In this document: one piece after another, positions 51,123 through 61,340 of the stretch
Position numbering within the stretch: the first letter of the stretch is position 1
Layout of the letters: each line of letters opens with the position of its first letter
DNA from: Bryobacteraceae bacterium
Lineage (GTDB): Bacteria > Acidobacteriota > Terriglobia > Bryobacterales > Bryobacteraceae
Length of the DNA: 64,000 nucleotides
Reading direction: 5' to 3'
Assembly: GCA_019752335.1 (NCBI GenBank)
Contig: JAIEMJ010000023.1
Location: 372,001 to 436,000, forward strand
Notes under the pieces: generated by a model
Seen by the model: the letters and a program-made list of their open reading frames with translations, nothing else
The model's database searches: none
What the model was told of the DNA's origin: nothing
Translations under genes and position numbers: made by a program

Positions 51123-53173
51123 GCGCGTTGTCCGATCCAACCATTGTGGGCGGCGCCTGTTGGGAGGCGGTGAAAAAGCTGGACCCCCGGCACCAAGCCA
51201 AGAATCCCGTGATGTTCGTGGTCCTGGTGGGCAGCGTGTTTACGACGGTGCTGGGGATTCAAGCGTTAGGCGGGCACGGGGAGGCCGCGCCATCCTTCAT
51301 CCTTGGGATCAGCGTTTGGCTGTGGTTTACGGTGCTATTCGGTAACTTCGCCGAAGCGATGGCCGAAGGACGAGGTAAGGCCCAGGCGGATACGCTGCGC
51401 AAAAGCCGGCGGGATGTGCAGGCGCGTAAGCTGACGCAGCCCAAGTACGGCAGCCCGTTTACGGTGGTGGCGGGGGCGGACTTACAGAGAGGCGACGTGG
51501 TGGTGGTAGACGCCGGCGAATACATTCCGATGGACGGTGAAGTGATCGAAGGAGCCGCGTCGGTGGACGAAAGCGCGATCACCGGCGAGAGTGCGCCCGT
51601 CATTCGCGAAAGCGGCGGAGACCGGTCCAGCGTAACGGGCGGCACACGCGTCCTCTCCGATTGGCTGGTAATCCGCGTGACGGCAGAGGCCGGACAGAGC
51701 TTTCTGGAGCGCATGATCGCCATGGTGGAGGGCGCGCAACGGCAGAAAACGCCAAACGAGATCGCGCTGAACATTCTGCTCGCCGCGCTCACCATCGTTT
51801 TCCTGATGGCAACCGCCACTTTGCTGCCCTTCTCTATCTTTGCGGTGAACGAGGCCGGCCGAGGCCAGCCCGTCACAGTGACCGTGTTGGTCGCGCTGCT
51901 GGTTTGCCTAATTCCCACGACGATCGGCGCGCTGCTCTCGGCGATCGGCATCGCCGGGATGGATCGGATGTTGCAGGCCAACGTGCTCGCCATGTCGGGC
52001 CGCGCCGTGGAAGCGGCGGGCGACGTGGACGTCCTCCTGCTCGACAAGACCGGAACGATCACCTTGGGCAACCGGCAGGCCACGGCATTCGTCCCCGCGA
52101 GTGGAGTTACCGAGGTGCAACTGGCGGACGCGGCGCAGTTGGCTTCGCTCGCCGACGAAACACCGGAAGGCCGCAGCGTGGTGGTGCTGGCGAAGGAGCG
52201 TTTTCAGATTCGCGAACGCGACTTACAGGCGCTCGGCGCGCATTTTGTCGCCTTTACGGCCCGGACGCGCATGAGCGGAGTGGACGTGGAGGGACGGCAG
52301 ATCCGCAAAGGCGCGGCCGACTCGATTGGGGCGCATGTGGAAGCGCGGGGCGGTAGCTTTCCGCCGGATATCCGGCAGGCCGTGGAGTCCATTGCCCGGC
52401 AGGGCGGCACGCCGCTGGTGGTGGCGGATGGGAGTCGCGTCCTGGGCGTGATTCACCTGAAGGACATTGTGAAGGGCGGCATCAAGGAACGCTTCGCGGA
52501 GTTGCGGCGGGCGGGTATCAAGACGATCATGATCACGGGCGACAACCCGCTCACCGCGGCGGCGATCGCGGCGGAAGCGGGCGTCGACGACTACCTGGCG
52601 GAGGCGACTCCCGAACGGAAGCTACAACTGATCCGCGAGCGGCAGGCCGAGGGACGCCTGGTGGCGATGACGGGCGATGGCACGAACGACGCGCCGGCGC
52701 TAGCCCAGGCTGACGTGGCCGTGGCGATGAATACGGGTACCCAGGCGGCTAAGGAAGCCGGAAACATGGTGGACCTGGATTCCAATCCGACGAAGCTGAT
52801 TGAGATCGTGCAAATCGGGAAACAAATGTTGATGACGCGCGGCGCACTTACTACGTTTTCTACGGCGAACGATGTAGCGAAGTACTTCGCCATCATTCCG
52901 GCGGCGTTCGCGGCCACGTATCCCGAGTTGGGGGCCCTCAACGTGATGCATTTGGCGTCGCCGGAAAGCGCAATTCTTTCCGCGGTGATTTTCAACGCGT
53001 TGATTATCGTCGCGCTGATTCCGCTGGCGCTGCGTGGTATTCAATATCGCCCGGTGCCGGCGGCGGAGTTACTCCAGCGGCACTTACTGATTTACGGCGT
53101 GGGAGGCGTGCTGCTGCCCTTTGCGGGAATTAAGTTGATTGATTCATTCTTGTCGCTGATGGGATGGGTATAA
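51119..53173 (+). CDS. kdpB: Potassium-transporting P-type ATPase subunit KdpB
   Basis: 684 residues from the ATG at 51119 ([10 protein letters not shown]). The catalytic subunit: [12 protein letters not shown] (actuator loop), [15 protein letters not shown] with phosphorylated Asp309 (Asp307 in E. coli), [12 protein letters not shown] in the nucleotide domain, [20 protein letters not shown] and [26 protein letters not shown] hydrolysis here drives K+ uptake through KdpA. The upstream open part of the frame belongs to kdpA. Confidence 0.97.
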   Translation: MSALSDPTIVGGACWEAVKKLDPRHQAKNPVMFVVLVGSVFTTVLGIQALGGHGEAAPSFILGISVWLWFTVLFGNFAEAMAEGRGKAQADTLRKSRRDVQARKLTQPKYGSPFTVVAGADLQRGDVVVVDAGEYIPMDGEVIEGAASVDESAITGESAPVIRESGGDRSSVTGGTRVLSDWLVIRVTAEAGQSFLERMIAMVEGAQRQKTPNEIALNILLAALTIVFLMATATLLPFSIFAVNEAGRGQPVTVTVLVALLVCLIPTTIGALLSAIGIAGMDRMLQANVLAMSGRAVEAAGDVDVLLLDKTGTITLGNRQATAFVPASGVTEVQLADAAQLASLADETPEGRSVVVLAKERFQIRERDLQALGAHFVAFTARTRMSGVDVEGRQIRKGAADSIGAHVEARGGSFPPDIRQAVESIARQGGTPLVVADGSRVLGVIHLKDIVKGGIKERFAELRRAGIKTIMITGDNPLTAAAIAAEAGVDDYLAEATPERKLQLIRERQAEGRLVAMTGDGTNDAPALAQADVAVAMNTGTQAAKEAGNMVDLDSNPTKLIEIVQIGKQMLMTRGALTTFSTANDVAKYFAIIPAAFAATYPELGALNVMHLASPESAILSAVIFNALIIVALIPLALRGIQYRPVPAAELLQRHLLIYGVGGVLLPFAGIKLIDSFLSLMGWV

Positions 53174-53175
53174 AG

Positions 53176-53724
53176 ATGATTCGCGCTTGCCTGACGATGT
53201 TGGTTCTGTTTACGGTGCTGACGGGCGTAGTTTACCCGCTGGCGATCACCGGCCTCGCCCAGCTACTCTTTCCTTGGCAGGCCGGCGGCAGTTTGATTGT
53301 CGAAGGAGGAAAGGTAAAGGGGTCAGAGTTACTGGGGCAATGGTTTACCGAACCCCAGTATTTCTGGCCGCGCCTTTCCGCCACGGCTACGGCGCCCTAC
53401 AACGCCGCGTCTTCGTCGGGGTCTAATTATGGCCCGCATCATCCGGACTTACAGAAGGCGATGCGGGAGCGGACGGTGGCCCTACAGGCCGGCCGCACGG
53501 GCATGCCGCCGATCGATTTAATCACGGCATCGGGCAGCGGACTGGACCCGCATATTTCGCCCGAGGCGGCCGAGTATCAAGCCACGCGGGTGGCGGCGGC
53601 ACGCCATTGGCCGGTGGAGCGAGCGAAGCAAAGGATTGCCGCCCGTACGGAAGGGCGGCAGTGGGGCTGGCTGGGTGAGCCGCGGGTGAATGTGGTGCTA
53701 TTGAATCGCGACCTGGACCGTTAA
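53176..53724 (+). CDS. kdpC: Potassium-transporting ATPase subunit KdpC
   Basis: 182 residues. The ATG at 53176 (MIRACLTMLVLFTVLTGVVYPLAITGLAQ) is 2 bp after the kdpB stop and gives the normal N terminus; an ATG at 53164 inside kdpB would add four residues. One membrane helix, then GSELLGQWFTEPQYFWPRLSA, SSSGSNYGPHHPDL and ITASGSGLDPHISPEAA, the conserved KdpC blocks. KdpC raises the affinity of KdpB for ATP. Confidence 0.95.
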   Translation: MIRACLTMLVLFTVLTGVVYPLAITGLAQLLFPWQAGGSLIVEGGKVKGSELLGQWFTEPQYFWPRLSATATAPYNAASSSGSNYGPHHPDLQKAMRERTVALQAGRTGMPPIDLITASGSGLDPHISPEAAEYQATRVAAARHWPVERAKQRIAARTEGRQWGWLGEPRVNVVLLNRDLDR

Positions 53725-53736
53725 GCTGAAGGTGTG

Positions 53737-56397
53737 ATGCGACCCGATCCGGAAGAGCTGCTGCGACGCGCCGAGGCCGAAGATCGCCAACAGACGCGCG
53801 GTAAGTTCAAGGTCTTTTTCGGGTCATCACCGGGAGTCGGCAAGACTTACGCGATGCTGGAAGCCGCGCACCGGCAAAGGGAAGCGGGCCGGGACGTGGT
53901 GGTGGGTCTGGTGGAGACCCACCAACGCGCGGAGACCGGCGCGTTACTGGCGGGACTGGAACTGCTGCCGCGCCGGCCGGTAACGCATCGCGGGATTACG
54001 ACGGAGGAGTTTGATCTCGACGGGGCGCTGGCCCGGCATCCCGACCTATTGCTGGTGGATGAGTTGGCGCACACCAACGCCCCCGGCTGCCGCCATGTGA
54101 AGCGCTGGCAGGATGTGCGCGAACTGGTGGAAGCCGGCATCAACGTCTATACGACTTTGAACGTTCAACATCTGGACAGCGTGAATGACATTGTGGCCCA
54201 AGTGACGGGCGTGATCGTGCGCGAAACGCTGCCCGATGCGGTGCTCGACGAAGCCGATGAGGTGGAACTGGTTGACCTGCCCGCCGGGGAGTTACTCGCT
54301 CGCCTCGCGGCGGGCCAAGTGTACGTTCCGGAGCAGGCCAAGCGCGCACGGGAGAGCTTTTTCCGGGAAGGCAATCTCAACGCGCTGCGCGAACTCGCCC
54401 TGCGGCGTACCGCGGACCGCGTGGACGCCCAGATGCGCAACTACCGGCGAGACCATGCGATTGACGCCACTTGGCCAGTAACGGAACGCATCCTGGTGTG
54501 TATCGGGCCGAGCCCGTTCGCGGCCAAACTGGTGCGCGCGGCGAAGCGCCTGGCGGACCGGTGGCAAGCCGAATGGATCGTCGCGTTCGTGGAGACGCCG
54601 GGCTACGCCACGCTGAGCGAAGAGCGGCGGACAAGCTTGCTATCGGCGCTGCGTTTAGCGGAACAACTCGGCGGACGTACCGTGACCTTGACGGGCACGC
54701 GCGTAGCGGACGCACTGTTGCAGTACGCGCGCAGCAAGAACGTTTCGAAAATCGTGATCGGCAAGCAGGCCGGGCCCTTGTGGCGGCGCCTGTGGCGCGG
54801 GTCAGTGCTGGATGACCTGATCGAGCTTAGTGGCGAAGTGGAGATCTACGCGATTTCGGGGGATTTAGGCGCGCCGGAGCCCGCGTTAGCCGTCGTAGGC
54901 CCCCGTCCACCCTGGCCACAGTGGGCCGGAGCCGCCACCGCGGTGGCGCTGTGCACCTTGGTGTCCTTGCTCCTACGCCCGGCACTGGCGCCCACCAACC
55001 TGGCAATGATCTATCTGTTGGGTGTGACGGTCGTGGCGATGCGCTGCGCCCGCCGCGTATCGTTTATGGCCGCGTTCTTGAGCGTCGCGGCTTTCGACTT
55101 TTTCTGTATACCGCCCTATCTCAATTTTTCCGTGAACGACTACGAGTACCTGCTGACGTTTGCGGTGATGCTCACCGTCGGCCTCTGCATCAGTGGCCTG
55201 ACGGCGCGCGTCCGGCAGCAAGCGGAACATGCGGTGGAACGCGAGAGCCAGACGCAGGCGCTTTATCAATTCACCCGCGAGTTGGGTGGGGAAACACGGC
55301 GGTTCGAAGTGGCGCGGCTTGCGGGCCGCATCATCGGCGATATCTTTTCGGCGCCGGTGGTCATTTTTCTACCGGATGAAGCCGGCAGGATTTCGCTGAA
55401 ACGCCGCACGACGGAGCAGTTGCCGCTGCCGGCCAGCGAGGAGGGGATCGCCCAATGGGTATTTGACCACGGCGAGCGCGCAGGACAAGGAGAGGATACG
55501 CTTCCCGGCGCCTCCGCGACCTACTTGCCGCTGGGCACGGCGCCGCGAGTACACGGCGTTTTGGCGATCCTGGGGGAAGCAGTGAGGTTACCGGAACGGC
55601 GGCATTTACTGGAAGTATTTGCGGGACAGACGGCACTAGCGCTCGAGCGCGCCACCAGCGGCGCGGCTGCCGCCGAGGTGGCGCGAAGGATGGAGGCGGA
55701 GCAAATGCGCAACTCCCTGCTGGCGGCGGTATCGCACGACTTACGAACGCCGCTGGCGTCAATTACCGGCGCGGCGACGAGCTTATTGGCACACGGCGAG
55801 GGTTTCGACGAAGGCACGCGGCGCGGGCTACTCGAAGACATCGCCGAGGAAGCGGCCCGGTTGGGGCGTTTGGTGAATAACTTACTGGAGATGAGCCGGT
55901 TGGAGTCCGGCGCGGAAGTGAAGCGGGGGTGGCATCCGCTGGAAGAAATTGTGGGTGCCGCGCTCACTCATCTCGATCATCGTTTGGCCGGCCGAGCAGT
56001 GAAGGTGGACTTGCCGCCGGACTTGCCGCTGGTGTCCGTGGATGATGTATTACTGGAGCAAGTGCTGATCAACTTATTCGAGAATGCGGTGAAGTATACG
56101 CCCGCGGGGTCGCCGGTGGACTTAGTAGCTGGACGTGAAGGCGATGCAGTCAGTTTGGAAATTCTCGACCGCGGACCCGGTTGGCCACCGGGTGAGGAGC
56201 GCCGCGTTTTCGACAAGTTCTTTCGCGGACCGGCTGGCAATCAACCCGGTGCCGGGTTAGGGTTGGCGATTTGCCGGGCGGTGATTGCGGCACACGGGGG
56301 CGCGATTGAGGCGCGGAACCGCGAAGGCGGAGGCGCCGTGGTTAAGGTCACCTTACCGATTGGCGGCGTCCCGCCGGAGTCTCCCAGCCTTGCTTAG
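53737..56397 (+). CDS. kdpD: Sensor histidine kinase KdpD
   Basis: 886 residues from the ATG at 53737, with GAAGG 4 nt upstream. Domains in order: KdpD N-terminal domain with Walker A GSSPGVGKTYAML and DELAHTNAPG; a universal-stress-protein-like domain (about 245-370); four closely spaced membrane helices (about 400-490, DUF4118); a GAF-like region; HisKA with AVSHDLRTPLASI (His667); and an ATPase domain with NLFENAVKYTP, DRGPGWPPGE and GAGLGLAICRAVI. It senses low K+ or turgor and controls KdpE. It overlaps kdpE by 8 bp. Confidence 0.96.
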   Translation: MRPDPEELLRRAEAEDRQQTRGKFKVFFGSSPGVGKTYAMLEAAHRQREAGRDVVVGLVETHQRAETGALLAGLELLPRRPVTHRGITTEEFDLDGALARHPDLLLVDELAHTNAPGCRHVKRWQDVRELVEAGINVYTTLNVQHLDSVNDIVAQVTGVIVRETLPDAVLDEADEVELVDLPAGELLARLAAGQVYVPEQAKRARESFFREGNLNALRELALRRTADRVDAQMRNYRRDHAIDATWPVTERILVCIGPSPFAAKLVRAAKRLADRWQAEWIVAFVETPGYATLSEERRTSLLSALRLAEQLGGRTVTLTGTRVADALLQYARSKNVSKIVIGKQAGPLWRRLWRGSVLDDLIELSGEVEIYAISGDLGAPEPALAVVGPRPPWPQWAGAATAVALCTLVSLLLRPALAPTNLAMIYLLGVTVVAMRCARRVSFMAAFLSVAAFDFFCIPPYLNFSVNDYEYLLTFAVMLTVGLCISGLTARVRQQAEHAVERESQTQALYQFTRELGGETRRFEVARLAGRIIGDIFSAPVVIFLPDEAGRISLKRRTTEQLPLPASEEGIAQWVFDHGERAGQGEDTLPGASATYLPLGTAPRVHGVLAILGEAVRLPERRHLLEVFAGQTALALERATSGAAAAEVARRMEAEQMRNSLLAAVSHDLRTPLASITGAATSLLAHGEGFDEGTRRGLLEDIAEEAARLGRLVNNLLEMSRLESGAEVKRGWHPLEEIVGAALTHLDHRLAGRAVKVDLPPDLPLVSVDDVLLEQVLINLFENAVKYTPAGSPVDLVAGREGDAVSLEILDRGPGWPPGEERRVFDKFFRGPAGNQPGAGLGLAICRAVIAAHGGAIEARNREGGGAVVKVTLPIGGVPPESPSLA

Positions 56398-57088
56398 CAC
56401 GCCCGAGCTACTGCTGATCGAAGACGACCCCGGCATTCGCCGGTTTTTGCGGGCGTCACTCGCGGCCGGCCAATACCGGTTGTGCGAGTGTGAAACGGGC
56501 CAGGACGGCCTGGCGCAAGCCGCCGCGCGCCAGCCGGAATTAATTATTCTGGACCTGGGTCTACCGGACATGGATGGCGTGGCCCTGATTCGCCAAGTGC
56601 GTAGCTGGTCACAGATTCCCATCATCGTGCTCTCCGCGCAGGGCCAGGAGAGCGTGAAGATCGCCGCGCTGGACGCGGGCGCGGACGACTTCGTGAGCAA
56701 GCCCTTCGCCGTGGGAGAACTGACCGCGCGGATCCGGGCGGCGTTACGACGCTCCGCGGGTCTCCCTGGCGGAGGACAGATCTTTCGCGCCGGACGGATC
56801 GAAGTAGACCTCGACAAGCGCGTAGTGCTCGCGGACGGTGAGGAAGTTCACTTGACACCGATTGAGTTCAAACTCCTGCGCGTGTTGGTAAGGCACGCCG
56901 GCCGGGTAATCACCCAACGGCAACTGCTGAACGAGGTTTGGGGGCCGCATCACATGGAACAGGCGCACTACCTCCGCGTCTACATGGCGCAGCTACGGCG
57001 TAAGCTCGAAGTGGAACCGGCCCGGCCGCGCCACTTCCTCACCGAGCCCGGCGTGGGATACCGGCTGGTGGGCGACCTCGCCTGCTAA
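56390..57088 (+). CDS. kdpE: Response regulator KdpE
   Basis: 232 residues from a TTG at 56390, which overlaps the kdpD stop by 8 bp and gives LSTPELLLIEDDPGIRRFL; the frame is open further inside kdpD but that part is a shadow. Receiver domain with acidic pair EDD, phospho-acceptor Asp55 in LIILDLGLPDMDG, and Lys in FVSKPF. OmpR-type winged helix at the C terminus: HLTPIEFKLLRVLVRHAGRVITQRQLL and RVYMAQLRRKLE. Probably activates the kdp promoter through the repeats at 49255-49275. Confidence 0.94.
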   Translation: MLSTPELLLIEDDPGIRRFLRASLAAGQYRLCECETGQDGLAQAAARQPELIILDLGLPDMDGVALIRQVRSWSQIPIIVLSAQGQESVKIAALDAGADDFVSKPFAVGELTARIRAALRRSAGLPGGGQIFRAGRIEVDLDKRVVLADGEEVHLTPIEFKLLRVLVRHAGRVITQRQLLNEVWGPHHMEQAHYLRVYMAQLRRKLEVEPARPRHFLTEPGVGYRLVGDLAC

Positions 57089-57099
57089 GCTGACATTGA

Positions 57100-57408
57100 A
57101 TGAAGATTACCGAGAAGGAAGTGCGCTACGTCGCGGGCCTCGCTAACCTCACGCTGACGGAAGACGAGATCCCCGCCATGGCGCATGACATGGACGAGAT
57201 TCTGGTCTATATGGAGAAGCTGGGCGAAGTGGACACGAAGGGCGTCGAGCCGATGGCGCAGGTGTTGTTCGAAGCCGACGAGACGGCCACGCTGCGCGAC
57301 GACGTGGAGCGGCCGGACCGGCGCTTCACTTCGGCCATTGCCACGGCCCATGCGCCCCAGGCCGGGCAAGGCTACTTCAAAGTTCCCAAGGTGATTGAAC
57401 GCGCTTAG
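57100..57408 (+). CDS. gatC: Asp-tRNA(Asn)/Glu-tRNA(Gln) amidotransferase subunit C
   Basis: 102 residues: MKITEKEVRYVAGLANLTLTEDEI, DMDEILVYMEKLGEVDT, RDDVERP and YFKVPKVIE are the GatC pattern. GatC wraps around GatA and steadies the GatCAB complex, which amidates mischarged Glu-tRNA(Gln) or Asp-tRNA(Asn). It starts 11 bp after kdpE without a clear ribosome-binding site and lies 1 bp ahead of gatA. Confidence 0.94.
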   Translation: MKITEKEVRYVAGLANLTLTEDEIPAMAHDMDEILVYMEKLGEVDTKGVEPMAQVLFEADETATLRDDVERPDRRFTSAIATAHAPQAGQGYFKVPKVIERA

Positions 57409-57409
57409 C

Positions 57410-58843
57410 ATGAAGATTTCCAGCCTTACCATCTCTCAGATCCAAGCCGGCTTGGCCGCCAAAGAGTACAGCGCGGTGGAACTGGCGCAGCAGGCGCTCG
57501 ACTTCGCCGCCGCAGAGAATCCCAAGACGAACGCCTATCTGCGCTTCTCTCCCGAACGCGCGCTGGCCGCGGCGCGCGCCGTCGATGAGAAGCTCGCCCG
57601 GGGCGAAGCCGCCGGTAGCTTAGCCGGCGTGCCGATCGCGGTGAAGGACGTGATTGTGACGCAGGGGATCCACACCACCTGCGCGTCGAAATTGCTCGAA
57701 GAATACATTCCGCCCTACGACGCGACGGCCATCACTAGGCTGGAGCGCGAAGGCGCGGTGATCCTCGGCAAAGCCAACTGCGACGAGTTCGCGATGGGCT
57801 CCTCGAATGAGAATTCGGCTTTCGGGCCGGTACGGAATCCGGTGGCGCTCGACCGGGTGCCCGGCGGCTCCAGCGGCGGGTCGGCCGCGGTGGTGGCGCA
57901 AGGGACGGCGGTGGTTTCGTTGGGCTCGGACACGGGCGGCTCGATTCGCCAACCGGCCAGCTTTTGCGGCATCGTTGGCGTGACGCCGACTTATGGCCGC
58001 GTGTCGCGTTATGGCCTGGTGGCCTTCGCGAGTTCGCTCGACCACATTGGCCCTTTCGCGCGCAACGTGGAGGATTCGGCCACCGTATTGAAGGCGATGG
58101 CCGGCCACGATGACTGCGACGCTACCAGCGCGGCCGCGCCCGTTCCGGACTACCATGCGTTGCTCGACGGCAACGTTAAGGGCATGCGCGTAGGCCTGCC
58201 GAAGGAGTATTTCGCGGGGCTCGACAGCGAGTCCGGCACGCTGATCCTGCAGGCGGCGGAGCAACTGAAGAAGCTGGGCTGCGAGATTGTCGACATCAGC
58301 TTGCCCACCACGGAGCAGGCCATCGCCTGTTACTATGTGATCTGTACGGCCGAAGCGAGCAGCAATCTGGCGCGCTATGACGGCGTGCGTTACACGAAGC
58401 GCTCGCCCAATTCGGGCACGCTGTCCGACATGTACTGCAACACGCGTGGCGAGGGCTTTGGCCGCGAATGCAAACGCCGCATCATGCTGGGCACCTACGT
58501 GCTGAGCCACGGCTATTACGAGTCCTATTATTTGCAGGCGCAAAAGGTCCGCGCGCTGATCGCGCGCGACTTTACGCGCGCGTTCACCGAAGTGGACGCG
58601 ATCGTCGGCCCGGTATCGCCGTTTCCGGCCTTCAAGCTCGGCGAAAAGACGGCGGATCCGCTCCAGATGTATCTGAGCGACATCTACACCATCACCGGCA
58701 GCCTGGCCGGCATCCCTTGTTTGTCGGTGCCTTGCGGCAACACGAGCGAGGGCTTGCCCGTGGGCCTGCAGATTCTCACCAAACATTTCGACGAAACCAC
58801 CATGTTTCGCCTGGCGCACGCTTACGAACGCAGCCGCGCCTGA
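57410..58843 (+). CDS. gatA: Asp-tRNA(Asn)/Glu-tRNA(Gln) amidotransferase subunit A
   Basis: 477 residues from the ATG at 57410. The amidase-signature triad sits at Lys79 (PIAVKD), Ser154 (GGSSGGS) and Ser178 (GSDTGGSIRQPA), the same numbers as in Staphylococcus GatA. GatA releases ammonia from glutamine for transfer to the tRNA-bound acid by GatB. gatB is not in the window, so the operon is split. The upstream TTG at 57395 is inside gatC and less likely as a start. Confidence 0.96.
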   Translation: MKISSLTISQIQAGLAAKEYSAVELAQQALDFAAAENPKTNAYLRFSPERALAAARAVDEKLARGEAAGSLAGVPIAVKDVIVTQGIHTTCASKLLEEYIPPYDATAITRLEREGAVILGKANCDEFAMGSSNENSAFGPVRNPVALDRVPGGSSGGSAAVVAQGTAVVSLGSDTGGSIRQPASFCGIVGVTPTYGRVSRYGLVAFASSLDHIGPFARNVEDSATVLKAMAGHDDCDATSAAAPVPDYHALLDGNVKGMRVGLPKEYFAGLDSESGTLILQAAEQLKKLGCEIVDISLPTTEQAIACYYVICTAEASSNLARYDGVRYTKRSPNSGTLSDMYCNTRGEGFGRECKRRIMLGTYVLSHGYYESYYLQAQKVRALIARDFTRAFTEVDAIVGPVSPFPAFKLGEKTADPLQMYLSDIYTITGSLAGIPCLSVPCGNTSEGLPVGLQILTKHFDETTMFRLAHAYERSRA

Positions 58844-58871
58844 TTTCCGTCCATACTAAAAGGAGACCTAT

Positions 58872-59474
58872 ATGCCATTTACCTTGCCTAGCCTGCCTTA
58901 CGCTCATGACGCCCTGGAACCGGTGATCGATAAGATGACCATGGAAATCCACCACGGTAAGCACCACAACGCTTATGTGACGAACCTGAACAAAGCCCTA
59001 GAGTCCGCGCCAGAACTCGCCGCGAAGACGATTGAGGAGTTACTCGCCGGCAACCTCGCCGCGGTACCCGACGCGATTAAGGGACCGGTCCGCAACAACG
59101 GCGGCGGCCACTGGAACCACACCTTCTTCTGGAACATCATGCGCGCCCCGAAGGAGGGCAATGCGCCGCACGGCAAGCTGGCGGCGGCGATCGACGCCAA
59201 GTACGGCAGCTTCGACGCGTTCAAGGAGAAGTTCAACGCCGCGGGCGTCGGCCGCTTCGGCTCGGGCTGGGTGTGGCTGATCAAGACGGCGGACGGCGTG
59301 GACATCATGTCGACGCCGAACCAGGACAATCCGCTGATGGAAGGCAAGACGGCCATCATCGGCTGCGACGTCTGGGAGCATGCCTATTACCTCAAGTATC
59401 AAAACCTGCGCCCCACCTACTTGGCCAATTGGTGGCAGGTAGTGAACTGGGACGCCGCCGAAGCCAACTACTAA
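58872..59474 (+). CDS. sodA: Fe/Mn superoxide dismutase
   Basis: 200 residues, cytoplasmic (no signal). Metal ligands are His27 (in [13 protein letters not shown]), a His in [11 protein letters not shown], and Asp and His in [22 protein letters not shown] and the NNGGGHWNH segment favour the Mn or cambialistic type over strict Fe, but the metal is not certain. AAGGAG lies 8 nt before the ATG. An intrinsic terminator follows the stop. Confidence 0.94.
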   Translation: MPFTLPSLPYAHDALEPVIDKMTMEIHHGKHHNAYVTNLNKALESAPELAAKTIEELLAGNLAAVPDAIKGPVRNNGGGHWNHTFFWNIMRAPKEGNAPHGKLAAAIDAKYGSFDAFKEKFNAAGVGRFGSGWVWLIKTADGVDIMSTPNQDNPLMEGKTAIIGCDVWEHAYYLKYQNLRPTYLANWWQVVNWDAAEANY

Positions 59475-59484
59475 CTCTGCGTGA

Positions 59485-59519
59485 AAAAAGGGGCGCGCCC
59501 GGCAGGCGCGCCCCTTTTT
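59485..59519. terminator. Intrinsic terminator after superoxide dismutase
   Basis: AAAAAGGGGCGCGCC (59485-59499) pairs perfectly with GGCGCGCCCCTTTTT (59505-59519) around the loop CGGCA. The 15-bp stem with T run lies 10 bp after the stop and separates sod from the pot operon. Confidence 0.93.
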
Positions 59520-59541
59520 GCGTTACTCTCATTTCTAAACC

Positions 59542-60510
59542 GTGCCGCCTGACCCGATTCTGCAAATTCGCCAAGTCTCGAAGACGTTTCCCAGCCACAA
59601 GGCCGTGGACCAGGTCTCGATGACGCTCGAACGGGGCGAATTGCATGCCCTCCTTGGACCTTCGGGCTGCGGCAAGACGACCTGCCTGCGCATGGTGGCC
59701 GGTTTCGAAACGCCGGACTCCGGCGAGATTCTCTTGAACGGCGTCGATATCGCGCCCCTAAAGCCTTATCAGCGCAACGTCTCCACCGTCTTCCAAAGCT
59801 ACGCGCTCTTCCCGCACCTGACGGTTTTCGACAATGTCGCCTTCGGCCTGCGCCAACGCGGCGAGAAGGCTGTGCGAGACAAGGTGATGGCCTCGCTCGA
59901 GATGGTGCAGCTAGCCGCCAAGGCCGACCGGCGGCCCGCGCAGATGTCGGGTGGAGAGAAGCAACGCGCGGCTCTAGCGCGCTCGCTAGTGCTGGCGCCG
60001 GACTTACTGCTCCTCGACGAGCCGCTCTCCGCGCTCGACCCCAATCTGCGCCAGCAAGTGCGCCACGAACTGAAGGCCTTGCAACGCCGCGTCGGCATCA
60101 CGTTTCTGATGGTGACGCACGATCAGGAGGAGGCCCTGTCCTTGGCGGATCGGATCACGCTGCTGAACCAGGGCCGCGTGGAGCAAGTGGGCACGCCGCA
60201 GGAGATTTACCTGGCGCCGGCGAATCGCTTCACCGCCAATTTCCTGGGCGAGATGAATTGGCTGGACGATGTGGGAGTGCGCCCGGAGAGCACGCGGCTC
60301 AGTCATCAAGCGCCGGAGCCCGGGGTGCGCGTGCATCCGGGCCAGGTTACCCAGTCGACTTTTCTGGGCGACTGTTATCACATCCAAGCCGAGATCGGCG
60401 GTGGCCGCCAACTGATGGCGCGCGTGCCACGCTCGCAGAATGGCTATCATCCCGGCGACCGGGTCCACGTCTGGTGGCAGGCCGCCGATGAGTTACACCT
60501 GCCGCAATGA
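59542..60510 (+). CDS. potA: Polyamine ABC transporter ATP-binding protein
   Basis: 322 residues, GTG start. Walker A GPSGCGKTTCLRM, Q-loop FQSYALFPHLTVFDNV, signature MSGGEKQRAALARSL, Walker B LLLLDEPLSALD and switch His in THDQEEAL. The C-terminal TOBE-like part has GQVTQSTFLGDCYHI. The neighbours and FETPDSGEILLNG place it with the spermidine/putrescine PotA group. Its stop overlaps potB (ATGA). Confidence 0.94.
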   Translation: MPPDPILQIRQVSKTFPSHKAVDQVSMTLERGELHALLGPSGCGKTTCLRMVAGFETPDSGEILLNGVDIAPLKPYQRNVSTVFQSYALFPHLTVFDNVAFGLRQRGEKAVRDKVMASLEMVQLAAKADRRPAQMSGGEKQRAALARSLVLAPDLLLLDEPLSALDPNLRQQVRHELKALQRRVGITFLMVTHDQEEALSLADRITLLNQGRVEQVGTPQEIYLAPANRFTANFLGEMNWLDDVGVRPESTRLSHQAPEPGVRVHPGQVTQSTFLGDCYHIQAEIGGGRQLMARVPRSQNGYHPGDRVHVWWQAADELHLPQ

Positions 60511-61340
60511 AACGGCTCCGGCTCGCCTTCCTGGCGCCCAGCGCGCTCTTACTCGCCACGCTCTTTCTTGCGCCGTTGGTGATTGTAGCGGTGTATAGCT
60601 TGGAGAGTCGCGGCGCTTACGGGGGAGTAACTCCGCCGTTTACCCTGGAGAGTTACTCGCGCATCCTGGACCCCTTGTATCTGAAGATCCTCTGGCGGTC
60701 GTTCTGGGTGGCCGGAGTTTCGACCTTACTCTGTTTACTGCTCGGCTTTCCCCTCGCCCTCTTCATTTCGCGATCCGGCCCGCGTCGCGGGCTGTACTTA
60801 CAACTGGTGATGCTCCCTTTCTGGACGAGTTTCCTGATCCGCACTTACGCCTGGATGTTTCTGCTGCGCGATACCGGACTCATCAACACGGCCTTGCTCG
60901 CTACAGGGCTCATCTCCGAACCGCTGCCGCTACTCTACAACGACTTCGCCGTCATCCTCGGACTGGTTTACGGCTTTCTGCCCTTCATGGTGCTACCGCT
61001 CTACACCACGCTCGAAAAACTCGATCCCGCCTTGCTCGAAGCCGCCGCTGACCTCGGCGCGCCGCCGTGGCCGGCCCTGGCCCGCGTCACGCTGCCGCTG
61101 TGCCGGCCGGGGATTCTGGCGGGCAGCATCCTCGTCTTTATTCCCTGCCTGGGCGCTTACCTTACGCCTGATCTGATGGGCGGCGGGAAGAGCATCATGA
61201 TCGGTACCCTGGTGCAGAATCAATTTACAACTTCCCGCGACTGGCCTTTCGGCGCGGCGCTGTCATTCAGCTTGATGGCGCTGACGCTCGGCCTGTTGTA
61301 TATCGTTTCCAAGCGTTCGCGCGGTGAGGACTTACTCTAA
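60507..61340 (+). CDS. potB: Polyamine ABC transporter permease PotB
   Basis: 277 residues, six membrane helices. It starts LRLAFLAPSALLLATLFLAPLVIVAVYSL and carries the EAA loop LEAAADLGAPPWPALARVTLPLCRPGIL that docks on the ATPase. LPFWTSFLIRTYAWMFLLRDTGLIN is a PotB hallmark. The stop abuts the potC start. Confidence 0.93.
   Translation: MKRLRLAFLAPSALLLATLFLAPLVIVAVYSLESRGAYGGVTPPFTLESYSRILDPLYLKILWRSFWVAGVSTLLCLLLGFPLALFISRSGPRRGLYLQLVMLPFWTSFLIRTYAWMFLLRDTGLINTALLATGLISEPLPLLYNDFAVILGLVYGFLPFMVLPLYTTLEKLDPALLEAAADLGAPPWPALARVTLPLCRPGILAGSILVFIPCLGAYLTPDLMGGGKSIMIGTLVQNQFTTSRDWPFGAALSFSLMALTLGLLYIVSKRSRGEDLL

Noticed and set aside
57620-58819. 399-codon frame antisense to gatA
   Set aside because: gatA has all catalytic residues in place; the opposite frame has no domain and is low in structure.
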